The notes beneath the pieces are model-generated. The model did not search any database, was not told where the DNA came from, and worked only from the letters and a program-made list of their open reading frames with translations. From contig CAVZII010000005.1 of the NCBI GenBank assembly GCA_963775275.1, forward strand, positions 1,674,001-1,738,000: 64,000 nucleotides of DNA. The letters run 5' to 3'. The translations under genes and the position numbers were made by a program. Shown here one piece after another: positions 19,605 through 27,333 of this stretch. The stretch is from JANWHQ01 sp963775275. GTDB taxonomy: Bacteria > Pseudomonadota > Alphaproteobacteria > Caulobacterales > Caulobacteraceae. Each line of letters starts with the position of its first letter. The stretch's first letter is position 1.

Positions 19605-20324
19605 ATGATCCCGGCGCTGGCCAATCCCGAGCGGTTCATGGCGTTCTCGCGGTGGGCAGCCCCGGCGCTGGGCGCCCTGGCCGCGGTCCTGATCGCCGCC
19701 GGCCTGTGGCTCGCCTTCTCCGCCCCGCCCGACTACCAGCAGGGCGCGACGGTGCACATCCTGTTCATCCACGTGCCCGCCGCCTGGATGAGCCTGTTCG
19801 TCTACATGTGCCTCGGTGGCGCGAGCTTTCTGGGCCTGGTCTTCCGCCACGCCCTGGCCGATGCGGCGGCGCGCGCGGCCGCGCCGCTGGGCGCGGGCTT
19901 CACCTTCCTGGCCCTGGTCACCGGCTCGCTCTGGGGCCGGCCGATGTGGGGCGCCTGGTGGGTGTGGGACGCGCGGCTGACCTCCGTACTCGTCCTGTTC
20001 CTGTTCTACCTCGGCTACTTGGCCCTGCAGGCCGCCATCGAGGACGAGGCCAAGGCCGATCGGGCCTCGGCGATCCTGGCCCTGGTCGGCCTGGTGAACG
20101 TGCCGATCGTCCACTTCTCGGTGAAATGGTGGAACAGCCTGCACCAGGGTGAGTCCATCTTCGTGAAGGGCGGGCCGCTCCTGGCGAGCGTCTATCTGTG
20201 GCCGCTGGCCGTCATGAGCCTGGGCTACATGGCCCTGTTCGGCGCCTTGTGGCTGGTGCGAACGCGCGCCGAGGTCTGGCGCCGGCGCGCCCGGGCCCTC
20301 GAGCTTCGGGCCGCGGCGGCATGA
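19605..20324 (+). CDS. ccmC: Heme exporter protein CcmC
   Basis: A 239-residue inner-membrane heme-handling protein that passes heme to CcmE. It has six membrane helices, the conserved His residues in HILFIHVPAAWMS and VHFSVKWWNSLHQG, and the WWD tryptophan-rich loop GAWWVWDARLTS. It starts its own promoter region after the antisense insertion. The stop overlaps the ccmD start (ATGA). ccmE, ccmF and ccmH are not in the window. Confidence 0.95.
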   Translation: MIPALANPERFMAFSRWAAPALGALAAVLIAAGLWLAFSAPPDYQQGATVHILFIHVPAAWMSLFVYMCLGGASFLGLVFRHALADAAARAAAPLGAGFTFLALVTGSLWGRPMWGAWWVWDARLTSVLVLFLFYLGYLALQAAIEDEAKADRASAILALVGLVNVPIVHFSVKWWNSLHQGESIFVKGGPLLASVYLWPLAVMSLGYMALFGALWLVRTRAEVWRRRARALELRAAAA

Positions 20325-20488
20325 GCCCGGCGAGCTTCGACATGGGCAAGTACGCCGCCTTCGTCTGGCCGGCCTATGCGATCAGCGCGCTGGTCCTGGC
20401 CGGCATGATCCTCGACAGTCTCTCCCGCGCGCGCCGGTGGCGGCGCGAGGTGGAGCGGCTGAAGGCCGAGGGGGACGACCGGTCATGA
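20321..20488 (+). CDS. ccmD: Heme exporter protein CcmD
   Basis: A 55-residue one-helix membrane protein that stabilises CcmABC-CcmE. It has a hydrophobic helix at residues 11-32 (YAAFVWPAYAISALVLAGMIL) followed by a basic, helical tail (RARRWRREVERLKAE), as in the family. It overlaps ccmC and ccmG by four bases each. Confidence 0.88.
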   Translation: MSPASFDMGKYAAFVWPAYAISALVLAGMILDSLSRARRWRREVERLKAEGDDRS

Positions 20489-21006
20489 CGCGCTGGCTCT
20501 ACGTGCTGCCGCTGGTGGTGCTGGCCGCGCTGGCGGCCCTCTTCGCCGGCTACGCCCTGCATCACGATCCGCACGTCAATCCGGCGGCGCTGGTCGGGCG
20601 GCCCGCGCCGAACCTCGCCCTGTCGCCCCTGGCGGGCGGGCCGCCGGCGCCCCTGATGACGACTGCGACGGGGCCGGTGCTGATCAACTTCTTCCAATCC
20701 ACGTGCGCGCCGTGCGCGGAGGAGGCGCCGGCGCTGATGGCGCTGAAGGCCGACGGGGCGACCATCATCGGCGTGGCCTGGAAAGACCCGCCGGAAAAGT
20801 CGCGCGCTTTCCTGGACCGCTTCGGCGATCCCTTCGCGGCGTCCTTCGTGGACCCGACGGGCCGCGCGGGCGTGGAGTTCGGGATCACCGGCGTCCCGGA
20901 GACCTTCGCGGTGGGTCCTGACGGCGTGATCCGCGCCAAGCACGCCGGTCCCCTGACTCCCGACGACGCGGCAGACCTTCTGGCCCAGGCCGGACGGGAC
21001 CGTTAA
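20485..21006 (+). CDS. ccmG: Thiol:disulfide interchange protein CcmG/DsbE
   Basis: A 173-residue membrane-anchored periplasmic thioredoxin that reduces apocytochrome c or its partners. It has an N-terminal anchor (residues 5-23), VGRPAPNLAL, a CxxC (CAPC) in NFFQSTCAPCAEE, the GVAWKD strand and the cis-Pro loop GVPETFAV. The residue before the first Cys is Thr rather than the usual Trp, which is unusual for DsbE. It is the last gene of the ccmCDG chain. Confidence 0.92.
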   Translation: MTRWLYVLPLVVLAALAALFAGYALHHDPHVNPAALVGRPAPNLALSPLAGGPPAPLMTTATGPVLINFFQSTCAPCAEEAPALMALKADGATIIGVAWKDPPEKSRAFLDRFGDPFAASFVDPTGRAGVEFGITGVPETFAVGPDGVIRAKHAGPLTPDDAADLLAQAGRDR

Positions 21007-21165
21007 CCTTTGATTCACCATAATTTTCAAAGGCTCCGGGCGCTTCCGCATTGATCGAGGCGGGCCGAGGAGCAAAATCGCCCGATATTCGAGACTCTGG
21101 AGCGCGTCGGCGAAACGCCACGGTCGCCCGGCGCGTTCAGGCAGACTGGTCCCAGGGGTTGAACC

Positions 21166-21435
21166 ATGGCCGTCGGCGGCCCTACCGCTCCGCAGATTCC
21201 CGCGCCGCTGACCCCGGCGGCCCCGTCGCGGGCGCCCGACGCTACGCGTGAAGCCCAGCGCGCCTTCTTCCAGGCCGCGCTCACGGGAGTCGCCGCGCCG
21301 GCGCCCGCCGAGCCCGCTGCAACGCCGGCCCCCTCGGCTGCTCCGGCGCCGGTTTCGAAGACCGCGGACAGGCCGGCCCAGGCCGAGCCGGGCAAGGGCT
21401 ACCGGCCGGGCTCGCTGCTCGACATCAGGATCTGA
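21166..21435 (+). CDS. Small Ala/Pro-rich hypothetical protein
   Basis: An 89-residue product. The N-terminal third (TREAQRAFFQAAL) looks helical. The middle is Ala/Pro-rich, low-complexity linker, and the end (GYRPGSLLDIRI) looks like a conserved short motif. No domain is recognised. Start ATG at 21166; no strong ribosome site. It is convergent with the MarR gene, 13 bases away. Confidence 0.5.
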   Translation: MAVGGPTAPQIPAPLTPAAPSRAPDATREAQRAFFQAALTGVAAPAPAEPAATPAPSAAPAPVSKTADRPAQAEPGKGYRPGSLLDIRI

Positions 21436-21448
21436 GGGCGCGGCCCGT

Positions 21449-22006
21449 TCAGGCCACCAGGGTGGGCTCCCCGCCTCCGGCCTTCTTGGACTTCTTGGAC
21501 TTCTTGGACTTCTTCCGGGACTTCTTGCCCTTCTTGGTCCTGCCGGCCTTGTCCTCGTCCGTCTTGCGCTCGGCGCCGAGCGCGCGCAGGGCGGCCATGA
21601 AGCCCCCGCGCTTGCCCGAGGGGACCAGCTTCATGATCGCCGCGTCGGCGGCCTGGGCGCGTGGCTCGGCCTCGCCGAGCGCCGCGCGGCCCTTGTCGGT
21701 CAGGCTGACTGTGTTGGCCCGGGCGTCCTCGTTGGAGCGCTCGCGGGACAAGAGGTCCTTGCCCAGCATCCGGGCGACCAGCTCGGCCAGGGTGGAGCGG
21801 TCGATCCCGGTGGAACGCACAAGGTCGGACTGGGTCAGCCCCTCATTGGCGGCCACGGCCGCGAGCACGGCGTACTGGCGCTGGGTCACAGCGGTGGGCC
21901 CGGCCGTTTCCGCGTAGATGTCCAGCGCCCGCTGCAGGGCCCTGTGCAGAAGATGGCTGGGGGAACGCTCGAGCGGCCCTGAGGGCTCGGACTTGGGCTT
22001 GTTCAT
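21449..22006 (-). CDS. MarR family regulator with a lysine-rich C-terminal tail
   Basis: A 185-residue winged-helix repressor-type protein. The MarR core covers about residues 20-140, with VTQRQYAVLAAVAANEGLTQSDLVRSTGIDRSTLAELVARML and the wing ERSNEDARANTVSLTDKG. The last 30 residues are an uninterrupted Lys/Ser stretch (KKGKKSRKK then KKSKKSKKSKK), encoded by near-perfect 9-base tandem repeats at about 21484-21535. Such a tail, not usual for MarR, would bind DNA non-specifically or interact with RNA or polyphosphate; this is inference. A good GGAGGGG site precedes the ATG. Twin-palindrome copy 3 starts 15 bases upstream. Confidence 0.85.
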   Translation of the reverse strand: MNKPKSEPSGPLERSPSHLLHRALQRALDIYAETAGPTAVTQRQYAVLAAVAANEGLTQSDLVRSTGIDRSTLAELVARMLGKDLLSRERSNEDARANTVSLTDKGRAALGEAEPRAQAADAAIMKLVPSGKRGGFMAALRALGAERKTDEDKAGRTKKGKKSRKKSKKSKKSKKAGGGEPTLVA

Positions 22007-22021
22007 GGACGCCCCTCCTCG

Positions 22022-22186
22022 CTAGTGTCCCGAGTCCGAAGCTCGCCGGCCCTGGCGGCCACACCGAGCGAACTTCGCACTCGAGAAGACACTAACCAAG
22101 TTTTTCAACCCAGTGTGGTTTGCGAATTTGAAGGTCGCCGCAGGGCTCGCCCCTGCGGTCGAGCGAACTTCGAATTCACCACACCG
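22022..22186 (-). repeat. Twin-palindrome intergenic element, copy 3 (reversed)
   Basis: Same element as at 1509 and 6484 but on the opposite strand and more diverged. Stem B lies at 22022-22094 (CTAGTGTCC on the left arm, GACACTA on the right), then a 16-base spacer and stem A at 22111-22186 (CAGTGTGGT / ACCACACC). All arms carry GAAG-N-TCGC cores, two of them with one substitution. It lies in the 272-base gap between the MarR gene and yciB, just upstream of the MarR start. Confidence 0.8.
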
Positions 22187-22205
22187 GCGCGATCCTACCC
22201 CACTT

Positions 22206-22219
22206 TCATTTCGAAATGA
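22206..22219. repeat. Perfect 14-bp palindrome
   Basis: TCATTTCGAAATGA, perfectly self-complementary, follows twin-palindrome copy 3 in the yciB-MarR gap. It could be the foot of a decayed REP-like element or a protein-binding site. The rest of the gap (22220-22278) shows nothing definite. Confidence 0.45.
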
Positions 22220-22278
22220 CGACAGTTGGTCCGTGGACGGCGAACCGGCGGTTGCAGGGGCTCTGCAGGGCCCCGAGT

Positions 22279-22893
22279 TCAGAGCTCGAGCTCGGCGGCC
22301 TGCTCCAACGCCTGCATGTCCTTCATCATCATCGGCACCTGGCTGACCGCGAACAGCAGGATGAGGATCATGGCGCCCGGGAAGTGGAAGAAGACCCAGA
22401 CCTGGTCGCTCTGGGTGCGCCAGACGACCTCGTTCAGGGCCGCCATGGCCAGGAAGAAGATCCCATAGCGGATCGACAGCCGCCGCCAGCCCTGGGGCGA
22501 GAGGTTCAGCGAGCCCGAGAACAGCGCCTTCAGCGGATTCTTGCCGAGGGCGGTCCCTCCGAGGATCAGGACCCCGAAGCAGAGGTTCGTCACCGTCGGC
22601 TTGACCTTGATGAACCGGGGGTCGTGGAAGACCAGGGTCAGTCCGCCCAGGACCAGGGCCACGAGGCCAGCGAACAGCGGCAGGGGCGCGATCCGGCGCT
22701 CGGCGACGAGGCCCACGGCGAGCGAGATGGCGGAGCCCGCGACCAGGCCCCAGGTGGCGAAGAGGAGCGCCGCCTTGGTCGGCTCCTTCAGCCCGAGCCA
22801 CGCATAAAGGAAGGCGAGCAGGAAGACCGCGAGGCCGCCGTAGTCGACCACGGCCCTCACCAGATGGGACGACTTCGCCGTCGGCTCGCTCAT
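22279..22893 (-). CDS. yciB: Inner membrane-spanning protein YciB (septation protein A family)
   Basis: A 204-residue inner-membrane protein with five predicted helices. The family marks are KPTVTNLCFGVLILGG, FSGSLNLSPQGWRRLSIRYGIFFLAMAALNEVVWR and WVFFHFPGAMILILLFAVSQVPMM. In other bacteria YciB affects envelope integrity and division. The ATG overlaps the ftsY TGA by four bases, so it is coupled to SRP-receptor synthesis. Confidence 0.93.
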   Translation of the reverse strand: MSEPTAKSSHLVRAVVDYGGLAVFLLAFLYAWLGLKEPTKAALLFATWGLVAGSAISLAVGLVAERRIAPLPLFAGLVALVLGGLTLVFHDPRFIKVKPTVTNLCFGVLILGGTALGKNPLKALFSGSLNLSPQGWRRLSIRYGIFFLAMAALNEVVWRTQSDQVWVFFHFPGAMILILLFAVSQVPMMMKDMQALEQAAELEL

Positions 22894-23840
22894 CTTGCGC
22901 TCTCCGCCGGCTCCAGCCCGACCAGGCCCCGGGAGAAGGCCCGGGCGTCGAAGGGCTGGAGGTCCTCGATGCTTTCGCCCACGCCGATCAGCTTGACCGG
23001 GGCGTGGGCCGCCTGCGCCACGGGAACGAGCACGCCCCCCCGCGCGGTTCCGTCGAGCTTGGTCATGACCAGGCCCGTGACCCCGCAGGTGCGGTCGAAG
23101 GCCTCGACCTGCGACAGGGCGTTGCGCCCGACCGTGGCGTCGAGCACCAGGAGGGTCTCGTGCGGCGCGTTCGGATCGAGCTTCCTCAGGACGCGCACGA
23201 TCTTGGCGAGCTCGTCCATCAGCTGGGCCTTGTTCTGCAGCCGCCCGGCGGTGTCGATCAAGAGGACGTCGACGCCCTCGGCCCTCGCGCGCTCCAGCGC
23301 GTCGAAGGCGAGGCCGGCGGGATCGGCGCCCTGGGCCTTGGCGATCACCGGAACGCCGGCGCGCTCGCCCCAGATCTGCAGCTGCTCGATGGCCGCGGCG
23401 CGGAAGGTGTCGCAGGCGGCGACCAGCACCTTCAGGCCGCGCCGCTTCAGGTCGGCGGCGATCTTGCCGAGGGTGGTGGTCTTGCCCGAGCCGTTGACCC
23501 CCACGAACAGCACCACATAGGGCCGGGGGCCCGCAGCCGGGTCGAAGCGGCCCTCGCGGCCCCTCAGCTCGGCGGCGATGGCGTCGGCGAGGGTCGTCTT
23601 GATCTCCTCGGCGGTCTCGCGCGCCCCGAATCGCTCCTCGCCGAAGCGTTTGACGATCCGCGCGGAGGCCTCCGGCCCGAGGTCGGACTCGATCAGCAGG
23701 TCCTCCAGGGTCGCCAGGGCCTCGTCGTCCAGCTGCATCTTGGTCAGGACGTTGACGACCTGGTCGGTCATCTGACGGGACGAGCGGGTCAGGCCCTCGG
23801 TGAGGCGCGAGAACCAGCCTTTCTTGGGGGCGTCGGACAT
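22890..23840 (-). CDS. ftsY: Signal recognition particle receptor FtsY
   Basis: A 316-residue SRP GTPase that docks ribosome-SRP complexes at the membrane. The N-terminal four-helix domain is followed by the G domain: G1 GVNGSGKTTT (114-123), the ACDTFRAAAIEQL insertion, G3 DTAGRLQNK, G4 TKLDGTARGG and G5 near GVGE. The acidic A-domain of E. coli FtsY is missing, as is common in Alphaproteobacteria; a short N-terminal stretch with KKGWFSRL probably gives membrane contact. Confidence 0.96.
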   Translation of the reverse strand: MSDAPKKGWFSRLTEGLTRSSRQMTDQVVNVLTKMQLDDEALATLEDLLIESDLGPEASARIVKRFGEERFGARETAEEIKTTLADAIAAELRGREGRFDPAAGPRPYVVLFVGVNGSGKTTTLGKIAADLKRRGLKVLVAACDTFRAAAIEQLQIWGERAGVPVIAKAQGADPAGLAFDALERARAEGVDVLLIDTAGRLQNKAQLMDELAKIVRVLRKLDPNAPHETLLVLDATVGRNALSQVEAFDRTCGVTGLVMTKLDGTARGGVLVPVAQAAHAPVKLIGVGESIEDLQPFDARAFSRGLVGLEPAESAR

Positions 23841-23843
23841 CTA

Positions 23844-23990
23844 CCTTCTCCCATGGGGAGAAGGAGGGGCCCGCTCGCGAAGCGAGTGGGAGGATGAGGG
23901 GATAAGATCCATCCGCCCTAACCCCTCACCTTCCCAGCCTTCGGCTGGGCCCCTTCCTCTCCCTCCGGGAGAGGAGAAAGCTTCCGCTTC
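23844..23990. repeat. REP-like palindrome cluster overlapping the thrS 3' end
   Basis: Several short palindromes in tandem: CCTTCTCCC-ATG-GGGAGAAGG (23844-23864), CTCGC-GAA-GCGAG (23874-23886), a GGATGAGGGG/CCCCTCACC pair, CAGCC-TTC-GGCTG and CTCTCCC-TCC-GGGAGAG. This is the layout of the widespread intergenic GGGAGAAGG / CCCCTCACC repeats of Proteobacteria. The right half lies inside the thrS reading frame. Confidence 0.75.
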
Positions 23991-25903
23991 AGGTCCGGGG
24001 GCAGGGCCTCGGCGGACAGGATGCGGATGGTCTCGTCCAGCGACAGGATCTCCTGGCCGTTCGAGCCCAGGCGGCGCAGGGCGAGCTTGCCTTCCTCGGC
24101 CTCGCGGCGGCCGACGACGCAGATCACCGGGACCTTGGCCAGGGAGTGCTCGCGGACCTTGTAGTTGATCTTCTCGTTGCGCAGGTCCGTCTCCACCCTG
24201 AGGCCGGCGGCCTTCAGGGCGTCGGCCGCCTTCAGAGCATAGTCGTCCGCGTCCGACGTGATCGTCGCGACCACGGCCTGCACGGGCGCCAGCCACAGGG
24301 GGAAGGCCCCGGCATAGTGCTCGATGAGCACGCCGATGAACCGCTCGAAGGTGCCCAGAATCGCCCGGTGCAGCATGACAGGGCGGTGCTTGGCGCCATC
24401 CTCGCCGACATATTCCGCGTCCAGCCGCTCGGGCAGGACGAAGTCGAGCTGGAGCGTGCCGCACTGCCACGTCCGTCCGATGGCGTCCTTCAGATGGAAC
24501 TCCAGCTTGGGGCCGTAGAAGGCGCCCTCGCCGGGGAGCATCTCGACCTGCATGCCTGCCGCGACGGCGGCGCGCTCCAGCGTGGACTCGGCCGTGTCCC
24601 AGACCTCGTCCGAGCCTGCCCTGAGCTCGGGCCGCAGCGCCAGCTTGACGCTCTGCAGCTCGACCCCGAGGTCGGCGTAGACCTGGTGCAGGAGGCGGGC
24701 GAACTTGGTCGTCTCCGGCTCGATCTGGTCGTCCCGGCAGAAGATGTGGGCGTCGTCCTGGATGAAGCCGCGCACGCGCATGATCCCGTGCAGGCCGCCG
24801 GACGGCTCGTAGCGGTGGCAGGATCCGAACTCGGCCATGCGCAGGGGCAGGTCGCGATAGGACCGCTGGCCCATGTTGAAGATCTGCACGTGGCCGGGGC
24901 AGTTCATCGGCTTGACCGCGAGGAGCTCCCCCTCCTCGGTCTCGCACTTGAACATGTTGTGGCCGAACTTCTCGGCGTGGCCCGAGCGCTCCCAAAGGCT
25001 GTAGTCCAGCAGCTGGGGCGTCTTGACCTCCAAATAGCCGTCCGTCTCGAGCTGGCGGCGCATGTAGGCCTCGATGACCCGCCAGAGCGTCCAGCCCTTG
25101 GGGTGCCAGAAGACCATGCCCTTGCCTTCCTCCTGCAGGTGGAACAGGTCCATCTGCCGGCCGATGCGGCGGTGGTCGCGCTTCTCCGCCTCCTCGATCC
25201 GCGTGAGGTATTCCACGAGCTGCTGCTCGTCGGTCCAGGCCGTGCCGTAGATCCGCTGGAGCTGGGCGTTGCGCTGGTCGCCGCGCCAGTAGGCGCCCGC
25301 GAGCTTGGTCAGGCGGAACGCCTTGCCGACGTGGCGCGTGGAGGGCAGGTGCGGACCCCGGCAAAGGTCCTTCCAGGCGCCCTGGTGATAGACCGTGATC
25401 GTCTCATCGGCCGGCAGGTCGCGGATGATCTCGGCCTTGTACGCTTCGCCCATGCCCTCGAAGTCGGCGATGGCCGCCTCGCGGGCGACCTCCTCGCGGC
25501 GGATCGCCTCGTCGCGCTCGACGATCTCGCGCATGCGCGCCTCGATCTTCGGCAGGTCGTCCAGGCTGAACGGCTCGTCGCGGGCGAAGTCGTAGTAGAA
25601 GCCGTCCTCGACGTTCGGGCCGATCGTCACCTGGGTCCCGGGGAAAAGCTCCTGCACCGCCTCGGCCAGGACGTGGGCCGTGTCGTGGCGGATGACGTCG
25701 AGCGCCTCCGGCGCATTGCGGTCGAGGATCTCGATGCGGCCGCCCGCATCGATCGGGCGCTCCAGGTCGCGCACCTGGCCGTCGAGCTTGACCAGGATGG
25801 CGCGCTTGGCGAGCGACGGGGAGATGGAGGCCGCGACTTCGCGGCCCGTGACCCCTTGGGGGAACTGACGGCTGGAGCCGTCGGGGAAGATCAGGTCGAT
25901 CAT
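23918..25903 (-). CDS. thrS: Threonine-tRNA ligase
   Basis: A 661-residue class II synthetase. It has an N-terminal TGS domain (residues 1-60), an editing domain (HDTAHVLAEAVQELFPG and CRGPHLPSTRHVG), a catalytic core with the Zn-binding MNCPGHVQIF, motif 2 (FGSCHRYEPSGGLHGIMRVRGFIQDDAHIFC) and motif 3 (HRAILGTFERFIGVLIEHYAG), and the anticodon-binding domain. The last 20 or so residues (LSPLPEGEEGAQPKAGK...) are encoded by the REP cluster and look like a read-in extension. It starts 3 bases after the yidD stop. Confidence 0.97.
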   Translation of the reverse strand: MIDLIFPDGSSRQFPQGVTGREVAASISPSLAKRAILVKLDGQVRDLERPIDAGGRIEILDRNAPEALDVIRHDTAHVLAEAVQELFPGTQVTIGPNVEDGFYYDFARDEPFSLDDLPKIEARMREIVERDEAIRREEVAREAAIADFEGMGEAYKAEIIRDLPADETITVYHQGAWKDLCRGPHLPSTRHVGKAFRLTKLAGAYWRGDQRNAQLQRIYGTAWTDEQQLVEYLTRIEEAEKRDHRRIGRQMDLFHLQEEGKGMVFWHPKGWTLWRVIEAYMRRQLETDGYLEVKTPQLLDYSLWERSGHAEKFGHNMFKCETEEGELLAVKPMNCPGHVQIFNMGQRSYRDLPLRMAEFGSCHRYEPSGGLHGIMRVRGFIQDDAHIFCRDDQIEPETTKFARLLHQVYADLGVELQSVKLALRPELRAGSDEVWDTAESTLERAAVAAGMQVEMLPGEGAFYGPKLEFHLKDAIGRTWQCGTLQLDFVLPERLDAEYVGEDGAKHRPVMLHRAILGTFERFIGVLIEHYAGAFPLWLAPVQAVVATITSDADDYALKAADALKAAGLRVETDLRNEKINYKVREHSLAKVPVICVVGRREAEEGKLALRRLGSNGQEILSLDETIRILSAEALPPDLKRKLSPLPEGEEGAQPKAGKVRG

Positions 25904-25906
25904 GTC

Positions 25907-26167
25907 CTATGTCCGGTTCCGCGCGGGGCCTTGGGCGGCGTCGCGCGGCGGAGGCGGCGGGTCGTAGCCCTGGCCGCCCCACGGATGGCATCGCAGCACG
26001 CGCCGGGCGGCGAGAAGCGCGCCGCGCCAGGGCCCGTGCGTGACCAGGGCCTCGGCCGCATAGTCCGAACAGGTCGGCAGATAGCGGCAGTGGCGCCCGA
26101 TCAGGGGCGAGAGCGTCAGCTTGTAGGCGCGGTGCGCCGTTCTGACGGTTCGTTCGTAGAGGCTCAT
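25907..26167 (-). CDS. yidD: Membrane protein insertion efficiency factor YidD
   Basis: An 86-residue small protein with the YidD core: AYKLTLSPLIGRHCRYLPTCSDYAAEALVTHG, then RRVLRCHPWGGQGYDPPP. Three conserved Cys residues are present. It has an amphipathic, membrane-associated helix and helps YidC-mediated insertion. The ATG at 26167 matches the family start (MSLYERTVR). Usually linked to rpmH-rnpA-yidC, it sits here between an IscU-like gene and thrS. Confidence 0.93.
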   Translation of the reverse strand: MSLYERTVRTAHRAYKLTLSPLIGRHCRYLPTCSDYAAEALVTHGPWRGALLAARRVLRCHPWGGQGYDPPPPPRDAAQGPARNRT

Positions 26168-26226
26168 GCCGGGCGCGGTTCGCGAACGAGGTTCGGCCCC
26201 GGGGTTATGGCGCCCGGGAGGGCCGA

Positions 26227-26688
26227 TCAAGCCGCGCCGGCGGGACTAGTTCGCGCGGCCCGGGCCGAAAGCGCCGCGCGCGCGGCCTCGGCCGCCGCCT
26301 CGAAGGCGAGCAGCGTCGAGGCGTGGCGCGCCGGATAGTCCTTCACGGGCTCAAGAACCTCGAGGTCCACGAAACGTCCTTCGGGCGCAGGGCCGCCCGC
26401 CTTCAGCATGGCGCGAAGCTGATCGCGCGCGGTTTCGATTTCGTCAAGCGATGCGCCGATCACGTTCTCGCCGAGCACCGCCGCCGCGGCCTGGCCCAGC
26501 GCGCAGGCCTTCACGTCCTGGGCGAAGTCGGCGACGCGGTCGCCGTCCATCCTGAGATCGACCAGAACGCGCGAGCCGCAGAGCCTGGAAACCTTCTCCG
26601 AAGAGGCGTCGGGGGCGGCCAGGCGCCCCGCGCGCGGCATGTTGGCCGCGAGCTTCAAGATCCTGGCCGTATAGAGATCGTCGATCAT
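26227..26688 (-). CDS. IscU/NifU-like Fe-S scaffold protein
   Basis: A 153-residue NifU N-terminal-domain protein (MIDDLYTARILKLAANMPRAG). Cys residues in SRLCGSRV and VKACALGQAAA correspond to two of the three IscU cluster ligands. The third position (HCS in IscU) reads RHAS (VKDYPARHASTLLAF), so that Cys is replaced by Ala. This divergent alphaproteobacterial subtype may not build clusters the way IscU does. There is no iscS, iscA or hscBA nearby. Start ATG at 26688. Confidence 0.82.
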   Translation of the reverse strand: MIDDLYTARILKLAANMPRAGRLAAPDASSEKVSRLCGSRVLVDLRMDGDRVADFAQDVKACALGQAAAAVLGENVIGASLDEIETARDQLRAMLKAGGPAPEGRFVDLEVLEPVKDYPARHASTLLAFEAAAEAARAALSARAARTSPAGAA

Positions 26689-26762
26689 CGCAGGTGATGT
26701 AGGGCCGACGCGGCCCATCCTCAATCGGCAGCCGCAGGGCCCGGCGCGTCCGGCAAGCTCAA

Positions 26763-26851
26763 CGCAGAGTTCGCAGAGAAAGAACACGCAGGCCGCAGAG
26801 GATTCAGCAGGGCGCCCACCTCTCACTGCGCTCCTCCCCGCGAAAGCGGGG
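26763..26851. repeat. Short CGCAGAG repeats and a GC hairpin
   Basis: The 186-base gap between the IscU-like gene and the SRPBCC gene holds three CGCAGAG words (26763, 26772, 26794) and one near copy. This resembles the CGCAGAG-rich repeats scattered in many bacterial genomes. A perfect hairpin CCCCGC-GAAA-GCGGGG follows at 26836-26851, directly after the SRPBCC stop on the - strand. The hairpin may act as a terminator, but no T-run is seen. Confidence 0.55.
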
Positions 26852-26874
26852 ACGAGCGGAAGGCAGGAAGAGGC

Positions 26875-27330
26875 TCATGCTCTTGCCTGCTCTTCCGCCC
26901 AGGCCGCCTCGGCGCGGGCCTTGATCGCCTCGCTCATGGCGTCCAGCGCCCGGTAGAGCCGTCCCCGGCGTCGGCGCGGGATCAGGAACTCCAGCGGCCC
27001 TTCCAGGATCTCGCCGTTGGAGATGACCGAGGCCTCCTCGGTCAGGACCTCGACCTCGACCCAGCGCGTGATCCTCAGGAGGCCGCCGTACCTCGAACCC
27101 CTCATCAGAAGCTGGGTGTCGGGCACCCAGTCGACGATCCGGCCTGTGAAGGCCTCCGGCGCCTCGTCCAGGAGGACGGTCAGCTCGACCGGCCCGCCGA
27201 TCGTGAGCTTGCCCTTCGTGCTTGGATAGGACGGGTTCCAGCTCGGCCAGGCCTCGATGTCCCTGTAGGCCTCCCAGACCGCATGCGCGGGCGTGGCGAC
27301 GCCGAGGCGGTGTTCGATCCTGATGGTCAT
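26875..27330 (-). CDS. SRPBCC (START-like) domain protein
   Basis: A 151-residue single-domain helix-grip protein with a hydrophobic pocket, of the polyketide cyclase/SRPBCC type: an N-terminal IRIEHRLGVATPAHAVWEAYRDIEAWPSWNP, then beta strands and a long C-terminal helix (GRLYRALDAMSEAIKARAEAAWAEEQA). The ligand is unknown. It starts 3 bases after the cysS stop, so the two are in one operon. Confidence 0.82.
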   Translation of the reverse strand: MTIRIEHRLGVATPAHAVWEAYRDIEAWPSWNPSYPSTKGKLTIGGPVELTVLLDEAPEAFTGRIVDWVPDTQLLMRGSRYGGLLRITRWVEVEVLTEEASVISNGEILEGPLEFLIPRRRRGRLYRALDAMSEAIKARAEAAWAEEQARA

Positions 27331-27333
27331 GGC

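Noticed and set aside
22022..22186. Twin palindrome as the end of an insertion sequence or attachment site
   Set aside because: There are no transposase or integrase genes and no target duplication that I can see; the element itself has no coding capacity.
24146..26338. Long + strand frame opposite thrS-yidD
   Set aside because: Low-complexity translation; thrS and yidD motifs on the other strand are unambiguous.
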